From Paenibacillus uliginis N3/975 (GTDB taxonomy: Bacteria; Bacillota; Bacilli; Paenibacillales; Paenibacillaceae), in NCBI RefSeq assembly GCF_900177425.1, contig NZ_LT840184.1, forward strand, positions 4,622,357 through 4,686,356: 64,000 nucleotides of DNA. The letters run 5' to 3'. Position 1 is the first letter of the stretch. Every line of letters begins with the position of its first letter. The notes under the pieces were generated by a model that was given only the letters and a program-made list of their open reading frames with translations, did not search any database and was not told the DNA's origin. A program made the position numbers and the translations under genes. Positions 40,849 through 51,205 of the stretch are shown piece by piece.

Positions 40849-43026
40849 TCACTGCATAATACGGTGAACAGTATAGACATCCTTCACACGTTTAATTCGC
40901 TCAACTACCGAATGAAGATGGTCCGTGTTGCGAATCAGAATGGTCATGTGGATCATAGCCATCTTATTTTTGTCCGATCGACCTGTTACAGCCGAAATAT
41001 TCGTCTTGCTCTCCGATACGGCCTGAAGCACTTCATTGAGCAATCCATTACGATCGTGACCGGTCACCTCAATATCAACACTATAATTGGCTTCTACGGT
41101 CGATTCCCATTCAACCTCAATAACACGCGCAGCTTCCTCACCATCACCGATTGCAGGCAGGTTCGCACAATCCGATCGATGCACGGAGACACCGCGGCCG
41201 CGGGTAACATAACCGACAATATCATCTCCTGGAACCGGATTGCAGCACCGTGCAAAACGAACCAGCAGATTATCGATCCCCTTAACTCGGACACCGTTGG
41301 TCGGACGGCTCCGTTTCTCCGGTGGAGCCTTGATTTCTTTCATCTCGGACGTTAGCTCCAGAAAATTTGCTTCCTCCTGCTCCTTGCGAAGCTTTTCGGT
41401 CAGGCGGGTACAAATCTGGGCTGCTGTAATTCCTGCGAAGCCAACGGCCGACAGCATATCCTCAATATCATTAAAAGCAAACTTCTTGGCAACCTCAATC
41501 AGTTTGTCGTCACTCATCCACTCAGAAACTTCAACACCGAGACGCTTCAATTCCCGCTCCAGCATGTCTCGGCCCTTCTCCACGTTCTCTTCCCGCTTTT
41601 CTTTTTTAAACCACTGCTTGATCTTACTTCTCGCGTGGGAAGATTGAGCTATTTTCAGCCAGTCCTGGCTCGGACCGTAGGAATGTTTCGAAGTCAGAAT
41701 CTCGATGATGTCCCCGGTCTTTAATTGGTGATCCAGCGGAACGATCCGCCCGTTCACCTTAGCTCCGATCGTCCGGTTACCAACCTCTGTATGAATCCGG
41801 TAAGCGAAATCAAGCGGAACGGATCCCGCAGGAAGCTCGATAACCTCGCCTTTTGGAGTGAACACAAATACCAAATCCGAGAAAAAGTCCATTTTAAGCG
41901 ACTCTACAAATTCCGAAGCATCTTTCGCTTCATGCTGTAGCTCCAGAATCTCACGGAAAAAGGTCATTTTATTATCAAAGTTACCTGCTCCACCAGAACC
42001 TTCCTTGTACGCCCAGTGGGCCGCAATACCGTATTCCGCCGTGCGATGCATGTCAACAGTTCGTATTTGTACCTCAGTCGGTTCCCCATTCGGTCCCACC
42101 ACCGTTGTATGCAGTGATTGATACATATTCGCCTTCGGCATGGCAATGTAATCTTTAAACCGACCCGGCATGGGCTTCCACAACGTGTGAATGATGCCTA
42201 ATGTCGCATAACAATCCTTGATGTTATCTACAATAATCCGGATGGCAAGAAGATCATAAATCTCGTTAAACTGCTTGTTTTTAACAGACATTTTGTTAAA
42301 GACACTATAAATGTGCTTGGGTCTGCCGGACAGATCGGCCTGAATACCCATCTCGTCCAACTTTTCCTGGATCCGGTCAATAACGTTATCAATGTACTGC
42401 TCCCGCTCCGCACGTTTCTTATGCATCAGATTGGCAATGCGGTAATATTGCTGCGGGTTCAGATAACGGAGTGCTATATCCTCCATCTCCCATTTGATCG
42501 CTGAAATACCAAGACGGTGGGCAATGGGACAAAAAATCTCAAGCGTTTCATGTGAAATACGCCGCTGGCTTTCCTCAGATTGGTACTTCAGTGTTCTCAT
42601 ATTATGAAGACGATCTGCCAACTTTATAACGATAACACGGATATCCCTGGCCATCGCAATGAACATTTTACGATAGTTTTCGTTCTGCTGTTCTTCCTTA
42701 GAACCAAACTTAATACGTTCCAGCTTCGTTAATCCATCTACCAACATGGCGCATGTATCGCTGAACTTCTCACGGATCTGTTCCAAGGAAACGGTTGTAT
42801 CCTCAACGACATCGTGCAGCAGCGCAGCAATAACAGACAACGTGTCCATTTGCATGTTAACAACGATGTCGGCTACCGCGAGCGGATGAAGAATATAAGG
42901 TTCTCCCGATTTCCGCACCTGTCCATGATGGGCTTGCTCCGCAAATTCATATGCTTCCTGGATGCGGAGAAGATCGGGTTCTTTAATATAGGCGCCAGCC
43001 TTTTCGAGTAATCGCTCTATGCCCAT
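40849..43026 (-). CDS. rel: Bifunctional (p)ppGpp synthetase/hydrolase Rel
   Basis: This 725-residue protein has an HD hydrolase domain (HHGQVRKSGEPYILHPLAVA and LLHDVVEDTTV, about 35-85), a synthetase domain with YDLLAIRIIVDNIKDCYATL and KDYIAMPKANMYQSLHTTV (about 250-320), TGS (VFTPKGEVIELPAGSVPLDF, near 390), a zinc-finger-like CCNPVPGDDIVGYVTRGRG segment and a C-terminal ACT domain. It sets the alarmone level in amino acid starvation. The ATG at 43026 (AAAGGACTCAGA before it) gives the family N-terminus MGIERLLEKAG; the longer frame is not supported. Confidence 0.97.
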   Translation of the reverse strand: MGIERLLEKAGAYIKEPDLLRIQEAYEFAEQAHHGQVRKSGEPYILHPLAVADIVVNMQMDTLSVIAALLHDVVEDTTVSLEQIREKFSDTCAMLVDGLTKLERIKFGSKEEQQNENYRKMFIAMARDIRVIVIKLADRLHNMRTLKYQSEESQRRISHETLEIFCPIAHRLGISAIKWEMEDIALRYLNPQQYYRIANLMHKKRAEREQYIDNVIDRIQEKLDEMGIQADLSGRPKHIYSVFNKMSVKNKQFNEIYDLLAIRIIVDNIKDCYATLGIIHTLWKPMPGRFKDYIAMPKANMYQSLHTTVVGPNGEPTEVQIRTVDMHRTAEYGIAAHWAYKEGSGGAGNFDNKMTFFREILELQHEAKDASEFVESLKMDFFSDLVFVFTPKGEVIELPAGSVPLDFAYRIHTEVGNRTIGAKVNGRIVPLDHQLKTGDIIEILTSKHSYGPSQDWLKIAQSSHARSKIKQWFKKEKREENVEKGRDMLERELKRLGVEVSEWMSDDKLIEVAKKFAFNDIEDMLSAVGFAGITAAQICTRLTEKLRKEQEEANFLELTSEMKEIKAPPEKRSRPTNGVRVKGIDNLLVRFARCCNPVPGDDIVGYVTRGRGVSVHRSDCANLPAIGDGEEAARVIEVEWESTVEANYSVDIEVTGHDRNGLLNEVLQAVSESKTNISAVTGRSDKNKMAMIHMTILIRNTDHLHSVVERIKRVKDVYTVHRIMQ

Positions 43027-43358
43027 TCTGAGTCCTTTCTCTTTCATTTCGTATATAAAATAAAACCCGCCCTTTGTCAAAACGTGCAGGTTCCCTCATC
43101 GAATGTTATTTCTATTATTATGACGCTTACGGCGGTTCACGTCAACACTGTGCGGATGGTCAATGCGCTTTAACATCAAGGTTCATAGCTAATTTTAATC
43201 ATGTTCAATGGCATACTTCGACAATATTTGTAAGGTGCTGTATTTTTTGACGAATCGAAAAAAATGTAGTTGAAAAAAAAAACGATTGTATTTAATCTAT
43301 TAAAGATCATGAAAGAACGGTATGTAATGATTAAAAAGTCCTTGAGGAGTGAATTAGT

Positions 43359-44678
43359 TTGCAACGCGAAATTCAAGTGAATGAGAAAATTCCGTTTGGC
43401 CCGGGGTTCCTGCTAAGCTTGCAGCATTTGTTCGCCATGTTTGGGAGCACCGTGCTTGTGCCGAATATTTTCGGTGTGGATCCAGGAATGATCCTGTTGA
43501 TGAACGGAATCGGTACCCTGCTTTATATTCTGTTATGTAAAGGGAAGATCCCCGCTTATCTGGGTTCCAGCTTTGCCTTCCTCGCACCGGTCGGTCTAGT
43601 GCTCAAAGATAACCCAGGCGAGAACTATGGGAAAGCGCTAGGGGCGTTCATCGTTACTGGTGTTATCTTTTGCCTGATTGCCCTGATCATCAAACTTGCC
43701 GGCACCCGCTGGATTGACTTTGTATTCCCGCCAGCTGTAATGGGTGCAATCATTGCCATGATCGGTCTGGAACTCGTTCCGGTCGCAGCTGATATGTCTG
43801 GATTTCTTCCTCCAAGCGATCCAGTTGAAGCCGCAACTTGGTCTATGGACCCGACCACTATCACCATCTCCCTTGTAACACTAGGTGTTACTGTTTTCGG
43901 CTCTATCCTGTTCCGTGGTTTCCCGAAGATTATCCATATCCTGATCGGTATCGTTACAGGTTATGCACTTTCTTTTGCAATGGGCATCGTTGAAACCGAA
44001 AAAATTACCGGAGCAAGCTTTTTCTCCAAACCAACGATCATAACTCCGGAGTGGGATTTGGCCGCCATTCTCACGATTATCCCGGTTTCAATCGTCGTAA
44101 TCGTTGAGCATATTGGCCACCTGCTCGTAACAAGCAACATCGTTGGCAAAGATCTATCCAAGGATCCCGGACTTCACCGTTCTCTTCTCGGAAACGGTAT
44201 TTCCACTATTCTATCCGGCTTTGTTGGATCAACACCGAATACAACCTATGGTGAGAATATCGGCGTTATGGCGCTGACAAAGGTTTACTCCGTACGCGTT
44301 ATTGGCGGAGCAGCCGTGATCGCTATTTTCCTGTCTTTCTCGGGTACATTCTCTGCTGTTATCGCTAACATACCAAGACCGGTTATGGGGGGCGTGTCGA
44401 TGCTTCTGTTCGGTGTAATCGCAGCATCAGGTCTACGTATATTTGTTGAAGAGCGTGTCGACTTCTCCAAAGCAAGCAATATGATCCTGGCCACACTCGT
44501 TTTGGTTGTCGGAATTAGTGGTATCACATTGAAATTTGGTAACGTAGAGCTTAAAGGGATGGCACTTGCTACACTTGTGGGCATGGTCCTGGCTATCTTG
44601 TTTAAATTGTTTGAAATTTCGGGGCTCTCCAATGAAAAGGCGGACGAGCAACCTATTGTTGAAAAAATCCAAGATTAA
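43359..44678 (+). CDS. Uracil permease (NCS2 family)
   Basis: This 439-residue transporter has about 12-14 membrane segments. The NCS2/UraA signature is clear: LLSLQHLFAMFGSTVLVPNI (about 20-39), the Gly/Pro-rich GSTPNTTYGENIGVMALTKV near 290, and HIGHLLVTSNIVGKDLSKDP near 250 with the substrate Glu region. It imports uracil with protons. The TTG start follows GAGGAG. It is the only plus-strand gene in this block. I saw no PyrR-type attenuator in the 270 bp upstream. Confidence 0.93.
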   Translation: MQREIQVNEKIPFGPGFLLSLQHLFAMFGSTVLVPNIFGVDPGMILLMNGIGTLLYILLCKGKIPAYLGSSFAFLAPVGLVLKDNPGENYGKALGAFIVTGVIFCLIALIIKLAGTRWIDFVFPPAVMGAIIAMIGLELVPVAADMSGFLPPSDPVEAATWSMDPTTITISLVTLGVTVFGSILFRGFPKIIHILIGIVTGYALSFAMGIVETEKITGASFFSKPTIITPEWDLAAILTIIPVSIVVIVEHIGHLLVTSNIVGKDLSKDPGLHRSLLGNGISTILSGFVGSTPNTTYGENIGVMALTKVYSVRVIGGAAVIAIFLSFSGTFSAVIANIPRPVMGGVSMLLFGVIAASGLRIFVEERVDFSKASNMILATLVLVVGISGITLKFGNVELKGMALATLVGMVLAILFKLFEISGLSNEKADEQPIVEKIQD

Positions 44679-44713
44679 TCAATAGTTCTTATGCATGTAC
44701 TGGTGTAACAATA

Positions 44714-44758
44714 CAAAAGAGGCGTCCCAAAAGGTCTATTGACCTGGGACGCCTCTTC
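44714..44758. terminator. Terminator between the uracil permease gene and apt
   Basis: GAGGCGTCCC...GGGACGCCTC with AGGTC/GACCT inner pairs and flanking A and T tracts; probably serves both strands. Confidence 0.88.
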
Positions 44759-44817
44759 GTTTGTTGTAAGACATTGTTATTATTTCCCGGGAAAAATCCG
44801 TTGAAATGTGATGGTGC

Positions 44818-45333
44818 TTATTCGTAATGCATAAGTGTAAATACATCTATCCCTTGCAATTTGTCACGACCGTTAAGCTCTGTAAGCTCAATCATAAACG
44901 CCGCTCCAACAACATTGCCGCCCAGTTGGCGAACCAGGTTTACTGAGGTCGCAATCGTTCCACCTGTAGCGAGCAGATCATCGGCAATAAGAACATTCTG
45001 TCCTTTTTCAATGGCATCGGTATGCATAGCCAGTTTATCTTTTCCGTACTCAAGATCATACCCTACTTCAATCGTTTCGTAAGGCAGCTTGCCGCTCTTG
45101 CGGATCGGTGTAAAACCTACACCCAACGCGTAAGCAAGCGGGGCTCCTACTACGAAACCGCGTGCCTCTGGACCAGCGATAACGTCGATCTTAAGATGTT
45201 CCACCATCTTTTTCAATTCATTGATTGAACTCCGATAGGCCTCACCATTCTTAAGCAGCGTTGTAATGTCTTTAAAGCTGATTCCCGGCTGCGGGAAATC
45301 CGGAATAACGCGAATATAATCCTTAAAATCCAA
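44818..45333 (-). CDS. apt: Adenine phosphoribosyltransferase
   Basis: This 171-residue enzyme makes AMP from adenine and PRPP. It has IRVIPDFPQPGISFKDITTL (N-terminal loop), GPEARGFVVGAPLAYALGVG and the PRPP-binding motif VLIADDLLATGGTIAT (about 118-133). The gene lies 32 bp after recJ and upstream of rel, with the permease inserted. The recJ-apt-rel order is conserved in Bacilli. Confidence 0.97.
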   Translation of the reverse strand: MDFKDYIRVIPDFPQPGISFKDITTLLKNGEAYRSSINELKKMVEHLKIDVIAGPEARGFVVGAPLAYALGVGFTPIRKSGKLPYETIEVGYDLEYGKDKLAMHTDAIEKGQNVLIADDLLATGGTIATSVNLVRQLGGNVVGAAFMIELTELNGRDKLQGIDVFTLMHYE

Positions 45334-45365
45334 ATAAATCTCCTCCTAAGTCAGATGACTGTCAT

Positions 45366-47768
45366 TTACGATGCACCTTTTGAACGGGCCATCATCCAAT
45401 GGGTTAATTGCGCGGTGCTTGCGTGCAGCAAATGCTGCTCCATCTCTGCTAATTCACTCAGTTCCCTAAAATGACGGGAAGCATCAAGCGGTTTTTTATC
45501 CGGCTTCGTTACAAATGTAATCATACCTTGGGAACGCTCAATGAACACCAGTTCCTCGAACACATCCAGCACTTTCAGAAGCATCCGCTGAGAAAGTGCT
45601 GACTGTCTGTTCATCCGAGTGATTACTTCGTTTTCGGACATCGGCTTTGAGCCTAGACCGGCAAGCATGACATACAGCTTTTTAAACTGATCCCGAGTCG
45701 GTATTTGCAGTTGATCTCGCTTGCTACGGATCGGATGCAGCAAAAATATATTAGGCACGGAGCGGAACGATGACAACAAAGAATCAAGCTGTCCCGGTGA
45801 CTCCGGTACGTCCAAAACAAACAACACAGAAATTGACTCACAGCCGCCTTTTTCCGCGACTGGATTCATCGGCAAAATGCCAGCATTCCTATCATATACC
45901 CAAAGGGACATATCATACAAATGACTTTTTATAGCATCATGTGAATCTTGTGCAAATACGACAGCCGAACGGGCTGCAGAGTAGTTTAAATGAGGCTCTA
46001 AAATCTCTCTCAACCGCTTCAACTCGATTATAGGCTCTTTCATACCGCGGTAGTCAAACACCTGCTGATAAGGCACACTCATGTCCTGTATCATCAGCTG
46101 CGGCTTCCGGCTGTCATTCCATTCATTCACCGAAAGCTCTCCCAACACGTCTACCTTCGTCCCTTCCGGGAGCACATCCGCCAGATGGCCTAATCCAAAT
46201 GCGACAGCATCCAGCCGGTCACCGTTCTGGTGAAAACGCAGCTTTAAATGTTTGTTCTCTTTGCCCATTTTACGTACTTCCATCACTTCCATACCACGAA
46301 AGACCATTTTCGGCACCGCATTGGACATACCAAAAGGTCCAAGCATCTCGAGCTCATCAATGACCTTAAGCGGAACATCGGCAATAGAGCACTCCAGATC
46401 CGCATGATAAACTGGGATAAAGTGTTCTTCCCTTAACACGACATCCGCAAATGAACACAGACCTTCTTCGAATTCAGCCAGTCTATCCATGTGAAGACTC
46501 ATTCCTGCTGCAGCTGGGTGTCCGCCAAAGTGATGCATAACGTCCTTACAGGAGTTTAGCGCTTCGTAGATATCAAATCCTGGAATAGAGCGAGCTGACC
46601 CCTTACAATTGCCGGTCTCCGGATCGATCCCGAGTATAACAACCGGTCTGTAAAAGCGCTCTAGTATTTTGGAAGCTACAATGCCCACCACACCGACATT
46701 CCAACCTTCACCGGCCAGGACAATGACCGGAGGTAGCTGATCATACCCCCAGCGTCTTTGAATCATATCCATCGATTCCTGTACAATCTGCTCCACGACC
46801 TGCTGGCGGTTCTTATTCAGAGCATCCAGTTCCCATGCGAGCCGCTCAGCTTCATCCTGATGATCTGTCGTTAGAAGGGTTACGGCTCTTCCAGCATGAT
46901 CGAGTCGACCGCTAGCATTAATTCTTGGTGCCATGGCAAATGCCACATTAACGGCAGTTACCTGATCCACATTTACCCCACCAACCTCAAGAAGAGCTCG
47001 TATACCAGCGAATCGGGTCCGTCTCATCGACAAAAGTCCGTTTTTAACCAGTATACGATTCTCACCTTCCAGTGGCATAAGATCTGCGATCGTCCCAATA
47101 GCTACAATTTCAAGCCATTCCTGTGGAGGAGTTCCCACAAGAGCCTGTGCTAACTTGTAAGCAACACCTACACCAGCTAAACCCTTAAAGGGATAAGGAC
47201 AGGCCGATATTTTCGGATTGATAAGCGCGTAAGCATCAGGAAGCTGCTCAGGTGGCTCATGATGGTCGGTTACAATGACATCCATACCAAGCTCATTCGC
47301 ATAAGCTATTTGTTCAACCGCACTTATTCCTGTATCTACAGTGATTACAAGACTTACACCCTGTTGGTGTGCCCAATCGAGCGCATGATTGTGAAGTCCG
47401 TAACCCTCGTTGGAACGATGAGGTATATAAATATCATATGAGGCACCCAGGTGTCGCATTAAATAAATCATAAGCGAGGTGCTGGATACACCATCTGCAT
47501 CATAATCCCCGTAAATTAATATATGCTCTTTGTCTTCTAGCGCTTTGCGGATTCGAGGGACCGCTTCGTTCATGCCGAGCATTAGAAACGGATCATGTGT
47601 GAGATCAAAAGTTCCGTTTAAAAACAGCTCCCCATCCTCTGGAGAGGTGATTCCTCTGGCGGCCATTAAAGAGGCTATCAGCGGAGAGACCGACAGTTCT
47701 TTTGCGAGCTGCCCAGATATCTCTGCATCAGCCGAAAGCGTTCGCCATTCATATTTGGAATACAGCAC
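45366..47768 (-). CDS. recJ: Single-stranded DNA-specific exonuclease RecJ
   Basis: This 800-residue protein has DHH-family motifs: LIYGDYDADGVSSTSLMIYL (about 82-101), ITVDTGISAVEQI, VTDHHEPPEQLPDAYALINP, and ASGRLDHAGRAV. DHHA1 with FGGHPAAAGMSL (about 395) and an OB-fold domain follow, then a long C-terminal extension (about 560-800) typical of Firmicute RecJ. It degrades ssDNA 5' to 3' in recombination and mismatch repair. Confidence 0.97.
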   Translation of the reverse strand: MLYSKYEWRTLSADAEISGQLAKELSVSPLIASLMAARGITSPEDGELFLNGTFDLTHDPFLMLGMNEAVPRIRKALEDKEHILIYGDYDADGVSSTSLMIYLMRHLGASYDIYIPHRSNEGYGLHNHALDWAHQQGVSLVITVDTGISAVEQIAYANELGMDVIVTDHHEPPEQLPDAYALINPKISACPYPFKGLAGVGVAYKLAQALVGTPPQEWLEIVAIGTIADLMPLEGENRILVKNGLLSMRRTRFAGIRALLEVGGVNVDQVTAVNVAFAMAPRINASGRLDHAGRAVTLLTTDHQDEAERLAWELDALNKNRQQVVEQIVQESMDMIQRRWGYDQLPPVIVLAGEGWNVGVVGIVASKILERFYRPVVILGIDPETGNCKGSARSIPGFDIYEALNSCKDVMHHFGGHPAAAGMSLHMDRLAEFEEGLCSFADVVLREEHFIPVYHADLECSIADVPLKVIDELEMLGPFGMSNAVPKMVFRGMEVMEVRKMGKENKHLKLRFHQNGDRLDAVAFGLGHLADVLPEGTKVDVLGELSVNEWNDSRKPQLMIQDMSVPYQQVFDYRGMKEPIIELKRLREILEPHLNYSAARSAVVFAQDSHDAIKSHLYDMSLWVYDRNAGILPMNPVAEKGGCESISVLFVLDVPESPGQLDSLLSSFRSVPNIFLLHPIRSKRDQLQIPTRDQFKKLYVMLAGLGSKPMSENEVITRMNRQSALSQRMLLKVLDVFEELVFIERSQGMITFVTKPDKKPLDASRHFRELSELAEMEQHLLHASTAQLTHWMMARSKGAS

Positions 47769-47826
47769 AATAGTTCACCTTTCTTCCTGCTTCCATACCG
47801 CTTTGCCAGTTTGTCCTAATGTACAA

Positions 47827-48789
47827 TTACTGTGGTAATGTCGGCAGATCGTTGTCCATCAAATCATAATTCGATTTGTATGGATAGCCAGGCTCGTAAG
47901 GAACTACACTCACGTTCGCTTCCGTAACATGTATAAATCGGTGCAGCAGCAGCTTTCGAATCCTGTCCGCAATCTCATGAGCTTCCCAGACGGTTATACG
48001 CGGATTCACACTGACCTTCACATCGAGGCTTATCTGACGCACTTGTCCATGCTCCTGCACCTTTAAATCTTCGATTGTGATGACGCCATGGACGCGCTGT
48101 ATAGTATCGAGATAATCGGCGCACTTCTCGTGACGAGGTTCCTCCGGCAAAGTACCATACACCGAACGAACAATAAGAATATAACCCTTTCTGAGCACTA
48201 ACCCTGATACGATAAGTGCTGCAATGGAATCCATATATAACAGAGCCTGCATTTCAAAATATGCTCCTGCCATCGTGAGGAACACGCTGATCAGGACAGT
48301 TAACGAAGAGTATAAACCGAATCGATAGTTTTCAGAGTGGACTTCAAACCGGCGGTCATTGTTTTTCTTGGACTGACGATACTGGTATTGAAAAACAGCC
48401 TGATTCACAGCGAGCGATACTAATACAGCTATAAGTGCCAACCGACCCGGAGCCTCCGGTGTTCCAGATGAGAGATCCTTTAAGGCAGATACGGCAATTT
48501 GAAGTCCGCTCATTAATATGATTACCGAAAATAAGATAGAGATAAAAGGTTCAGCCTGTTGTCCCGAAGACCTCATCCCATTACCTTTAGATAGCTTCCG
48601 TCCTCTAAACCAAGGTATACGGTCCGCAAGCAATGTGGCTGCGTTAGCCGCTGAATGCAGTGCATCACCCATAAGAGCTCTGCTTCCAGAGAAATACCCG
48701 GCAGCTCCTTTTCCAATTGCCACAGTAAAATCACTTATAATTCCGGTCCAAACAGCTGTATCTGTATGAGACAAGCGTTCGTTATTCAC
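47827..48789 (-). CDS. Cation diffusion facilitator family protein with altered metal motifs
   Basis: This 320-residue protein has the CDF layout of six membrane segments (first at about 10-30) and a C-terminal ferredoxin-like domain (about 220-305). GDALHSAANAATLLADRIPW corresponds to TM2 and HSENYRFGLYSSLTVLISVF to TM5. The usual HxxxD metal pairs read H-SAA-N in TM2 and N-YRF-G in TM5, so the tetrahedral site looks incomplete. It may bind other cations or have a changed role. The gene lies between recJ and secDF, as in many Paenibacillus. Confidence 0.82.
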   Translation of the reverse strand: MNNERLSHTDTAVWTGIISDFTVAIGKGAAGYFSGSRALMGDALHSAANAATLLADRIPWFRGRKLSKGNGMRSSGQQAEPFISILFSVIILMSGLQIAVSALKDLSSGTPEAPGRLALIAVLVSLAVNQAVFQYQYRQSKKNNDRRFEVHSENYRFGLYSSLTVLISVFLTMAGAYFEMQALLYMDSIAALIVSGLVLRKGYILIVRSVYGTLPEEPRHEKCADYLDTIQRVHGVITIEDLKVQEHGQVRQISLDVKVSVNPRITVWEAHEIADRIRKLLLHRFIHVTEANVSVVPYEPGYPYKSNYDLMDNDLPTLPQ

Positions 48790-48837
48790 ATGAGGCCCCC
48801 CTCAGATATGCTCTATAGCAGCCATACACCGATAACT

Positions 48838-48876
48838 TAGAAAGCCGCGTCGCCTACGACGCGGCTTTCATTTTTA
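48838..48876. terminator. Terminator downstream of secDF
   Basis: GAAAGCCGCGTCG/CGACGCGGCTTTC is a near-perfect 13-bp stem between the secF stop and the CDF gene start. Confidence 0.88.
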
Positions 48877-48921
48877 ATAAATGTTAACTGACCTTTTAAC
48901 ACATATTCCTTACTGCCAATC

Positions 48922-49839
48922 TTAGATATCTGCTTTAGATGGCTTCGGGGCTTTAGGTTTTCCGACATTTTTACCCTTCAGCAGCAGCCACAGCGGGCTT
49001 GCAATAAAGATCGAGGAATACGCACCGAACAGCAGACCGATAACGATAGCCAGTGAGAACATCTGTATTGACTCGCCGCCAAGTATGAGCATGAAGAACG
49101 CCGCAATAAATACCGACAGCGCAGTATACAAGGAGCGGGCAATCGTTTGAGACAAGCTCCGGTTGACCAGCTCAACGAGATCGGAATGCTTTTTGAGCTT
49201 AGCGAAACGCATATTTTCACGGATCCGGTCAAATATAACGATAGTATCGTTAATGGAATAACCGATGATCGTCAAAATAGCGATGATGAAAGTTATATTC
49301 ACTTCCAAGCGGAAAATCGAGAACACACTGATAACGACAAAGGCGTCATGCAATAGTGCTATGATCGCAGCAATGGCAAAACGCCATTCGAAGCGAATAC
49401 TTACATAAATGATGATCCCGACACAAGACAGCAGCACTGCATAAACTGCATTTAGCCCTAATTCTTTCGCCATCTCAGGATCAACCGTATTTACCTCCAT
49501 TGACGCTGACTTGTCCAGCTTTTGAATACCAGCCTTCAAAGCTAGATCCTGAGGCTCAGTCAGCACCTGACTGAATCGGATATTCACCCGATCGTTACCC
49601 GGTGTAATGCTTGCATCTTCTCCAATACCCGCTTCCTTCAAAATGGGTTCGAGTTGTTCCACAGTAAGCGTCTTGGATGTAGTAATGTCCACATTAGAGC
49701 CGGAACGGAAGTCAACACCGTAATTCAGACCAACCGAAGCAAGGAAAATCGCACCCACAATGGTAAGAATAATGGAGAATGTATAGAAATACCGGCTGGC
49801 ACCTACAAAGTTAAATTTTTTAAAGTGCACGTATGTCAC
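48922..49839 (-). CDS. secF: Protein translocase subunit SecF
   Basis: This 305-residue protein has six membrane segments with an outside domain between TM1 and TM2. It has VGLNYGVDFRSGSNVDITTS after TM1, then IGYSINDTIVIFDRIRENMR (about 200-219) and RSLYTALSVFIAAFFMLILG in the C-terminal helix bundle. SecDF uses the proton gradient to complete export. The start overlaps secD by 20 bp. Separate secD and secF genes differ from the fused secDF of B. subtilis. Confidence 0.97.
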   Translation of the reverse strand: MTYVHFKKFNFVGASRYFYTFSIILTIVGAIFLASVGLNYGVDFRSGSNVDITTSKTLTVEQLEPILKEAGIGEDASITPGNDRVNIRFSQVLTEPQDLALKAGIQKLDKSASMEVNTVDPEMAKELGLNAVYAVLLSCVGIIIYVSIRFEWRFAIAAIIALLHDAFVVISVFSIFRLEVNITFIIAILTIIGYSINDTIVIFDRIRENMRFAKLKKHSDLVELVNRSLSQTIARSLYTALSVFIAAFFMLILGGESIQMFSLAIVIGLLFGAYSSIFIASPLWLLLKGKNVGKPKAPKPSKADI

Positions 49840-51070
49840 TCTCCTTTACGCCAAAATGCTTCGGTTTGCTAGCCCAACCGATCTTAACTAGCAGATTGAG
49901 CAAGAAACGGGAGAAGTATACGTTCGTGGCAATACTCATGATAATCTCCAAGATAAGCACAATCGCAAAGCCTTTGACAGCACCTGTACCAAATCCAAAC
50001 ATAACCGCTGCAACGATAATTGTCGTTACATTGGAATCCATAATTGTACGGAATGAGGATTTACCACCCACTTTGACGGATGATGCGATACTCTTACCGC
50101 TGCGCATTTCTTCGCGGATACGTTCGTAAGTGATGATGTTGGCGTCAACTGCCATCCCGATACCCAGAATAAATGCGGCAATACCAGGCAAGGTTAGTGT
50201 AAAGTTAGCTAAAACGAAAATCAGAATAAGGAGCCAAGTATGCAAAATAAGCGCAAAGCTGGCAAGCAAACCTGGAATACGATACATACCAATCATAAAG
50301 ATCAGGATTAACGCAGAAGCAATTAACCCCGCTTCTAAAGTTTTAGTAAGAGATTCCATCCCCAATGTAGCGCCTACGCTTTGAGAGTATTTCTCCGTCA
50401 GTTTCAACGGAAGTGCGCCAAGGTTAATGGTATCGCGAATTTTTTTGGCCTCATCAATCGAGTATGAGCCGGTAATTTGTGCAGAGCCGTCTGTTAATAC
50501 ATTCTGTACCGTCGGAGCAGACAGCAGCTCGTCATCCATAAAGATAGCAAGTTCTCGTCCAAGAAGGCGTTCTGTGATTTCAGCAAATTGAGCTTTATCT
50601 CTTACCTTGATGTCGATCATAGGCTGATTCAAGTTATCGTAGACCACAGAGGCTCCGTTTTCTACAAAATCGTTACCCCGAAGCTCAATTTTACAAAACT
50701 CTTCTCCCTCTTTACAACCGTCGTTACTGCGGAACGTAAGGTTCGCTGGTTCTTTCATCGTCTTGCGGACCTCTGCCTCGTCAGTTACGCCTGCGACCTT
50801 TAGACGAATTCGGTTAGTCCCTTCCGGTGTTACCTCCGGTTCAGTCGTTCCCAATGCGTCTGCGCGTTTTTGTAAACTCTTAGCGGTCTCTTGCAGGGCT
50901 TCTTTTGTCACCTGCTGACCTTCTATCAGTGGTTGTGCCTCATACAAGATTTCAAAGCCGCCCTTAAGATCCAAACCTAAACGAACGTCTTTTATTAATC
51001 CTGGGCTCGTTACAACCATGATACCGGTGACCACGAGTACGGTAACGATGAAACTGATAATTCTCTTCAT
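49820..51070 (-). CDS. secD: Protein translocase subunit SecD
   Basis: This 416-residue protein has an N-terminal TM (about 5-22), the motif LGLDLKGGFEILYEA, the P1 base and head domains, and a five-helix membrane part with ILGIGMAVDANIITYERIRE (about 315-334) and VTTIIVAAVMFGFGTGAVKG. It precedes secF and partners it. The gene is about 140 bp from comN and may start the transcript. Confidence 0.97.
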   Translation of the reverse strand: MKRIISFIVTVLVVTGIMVVTSPGLIKDVRLGLDLKGGFEILYEAQPLIEGQQVTKEALQETAKSLQKRADALGTTEPEVTPEGTNRIRLKVAGVTDEAEVRKTMKEPANLTFRSNDGCKEGEEFCKIELRGNDFVENGASVVYDNLNQPMIDIKVRDKAQFAEITERLLGRELAIFMDDELLSAPTVQNVLTDGSAQITGSYSIDEAKKIRDTINLGALPLKLTEKYSQSVGATLGMESLTKTLEAGLIASALILIFMIGMYRIPGLLASFALILHTWLLILIFVLANFTLTLPGIAAFILGIGMAVDANIITYERIREEMRSGKSIASSVKVGGKSSFRTIMDSNVTTIIVAAVMFGFGTGAVKGFAIVLILEIIMSIATNVYFSRFLLNLLVKIGWASKPKHFGVKESDIRAL

Positions 51071-51205
51071 GCCGTCCCTAGTTCCCCTTTCTATTTCTCA
51101 ATATTCCTATTATAGCCATGCCTCAAAATCCCGTCAATTTATCATTAATTGTCGACTTCGTGAAAATAACCGAAGATTCCCAAAACAAAAAGAGATCATC
51201 CTTCG

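Noticed and set aside
43359..43367. PyrR-type attenuator before the uracil permease
   Set aside because: No anti-antiterminator consensus or terminator was found in the 270 bp upstream of the gene.
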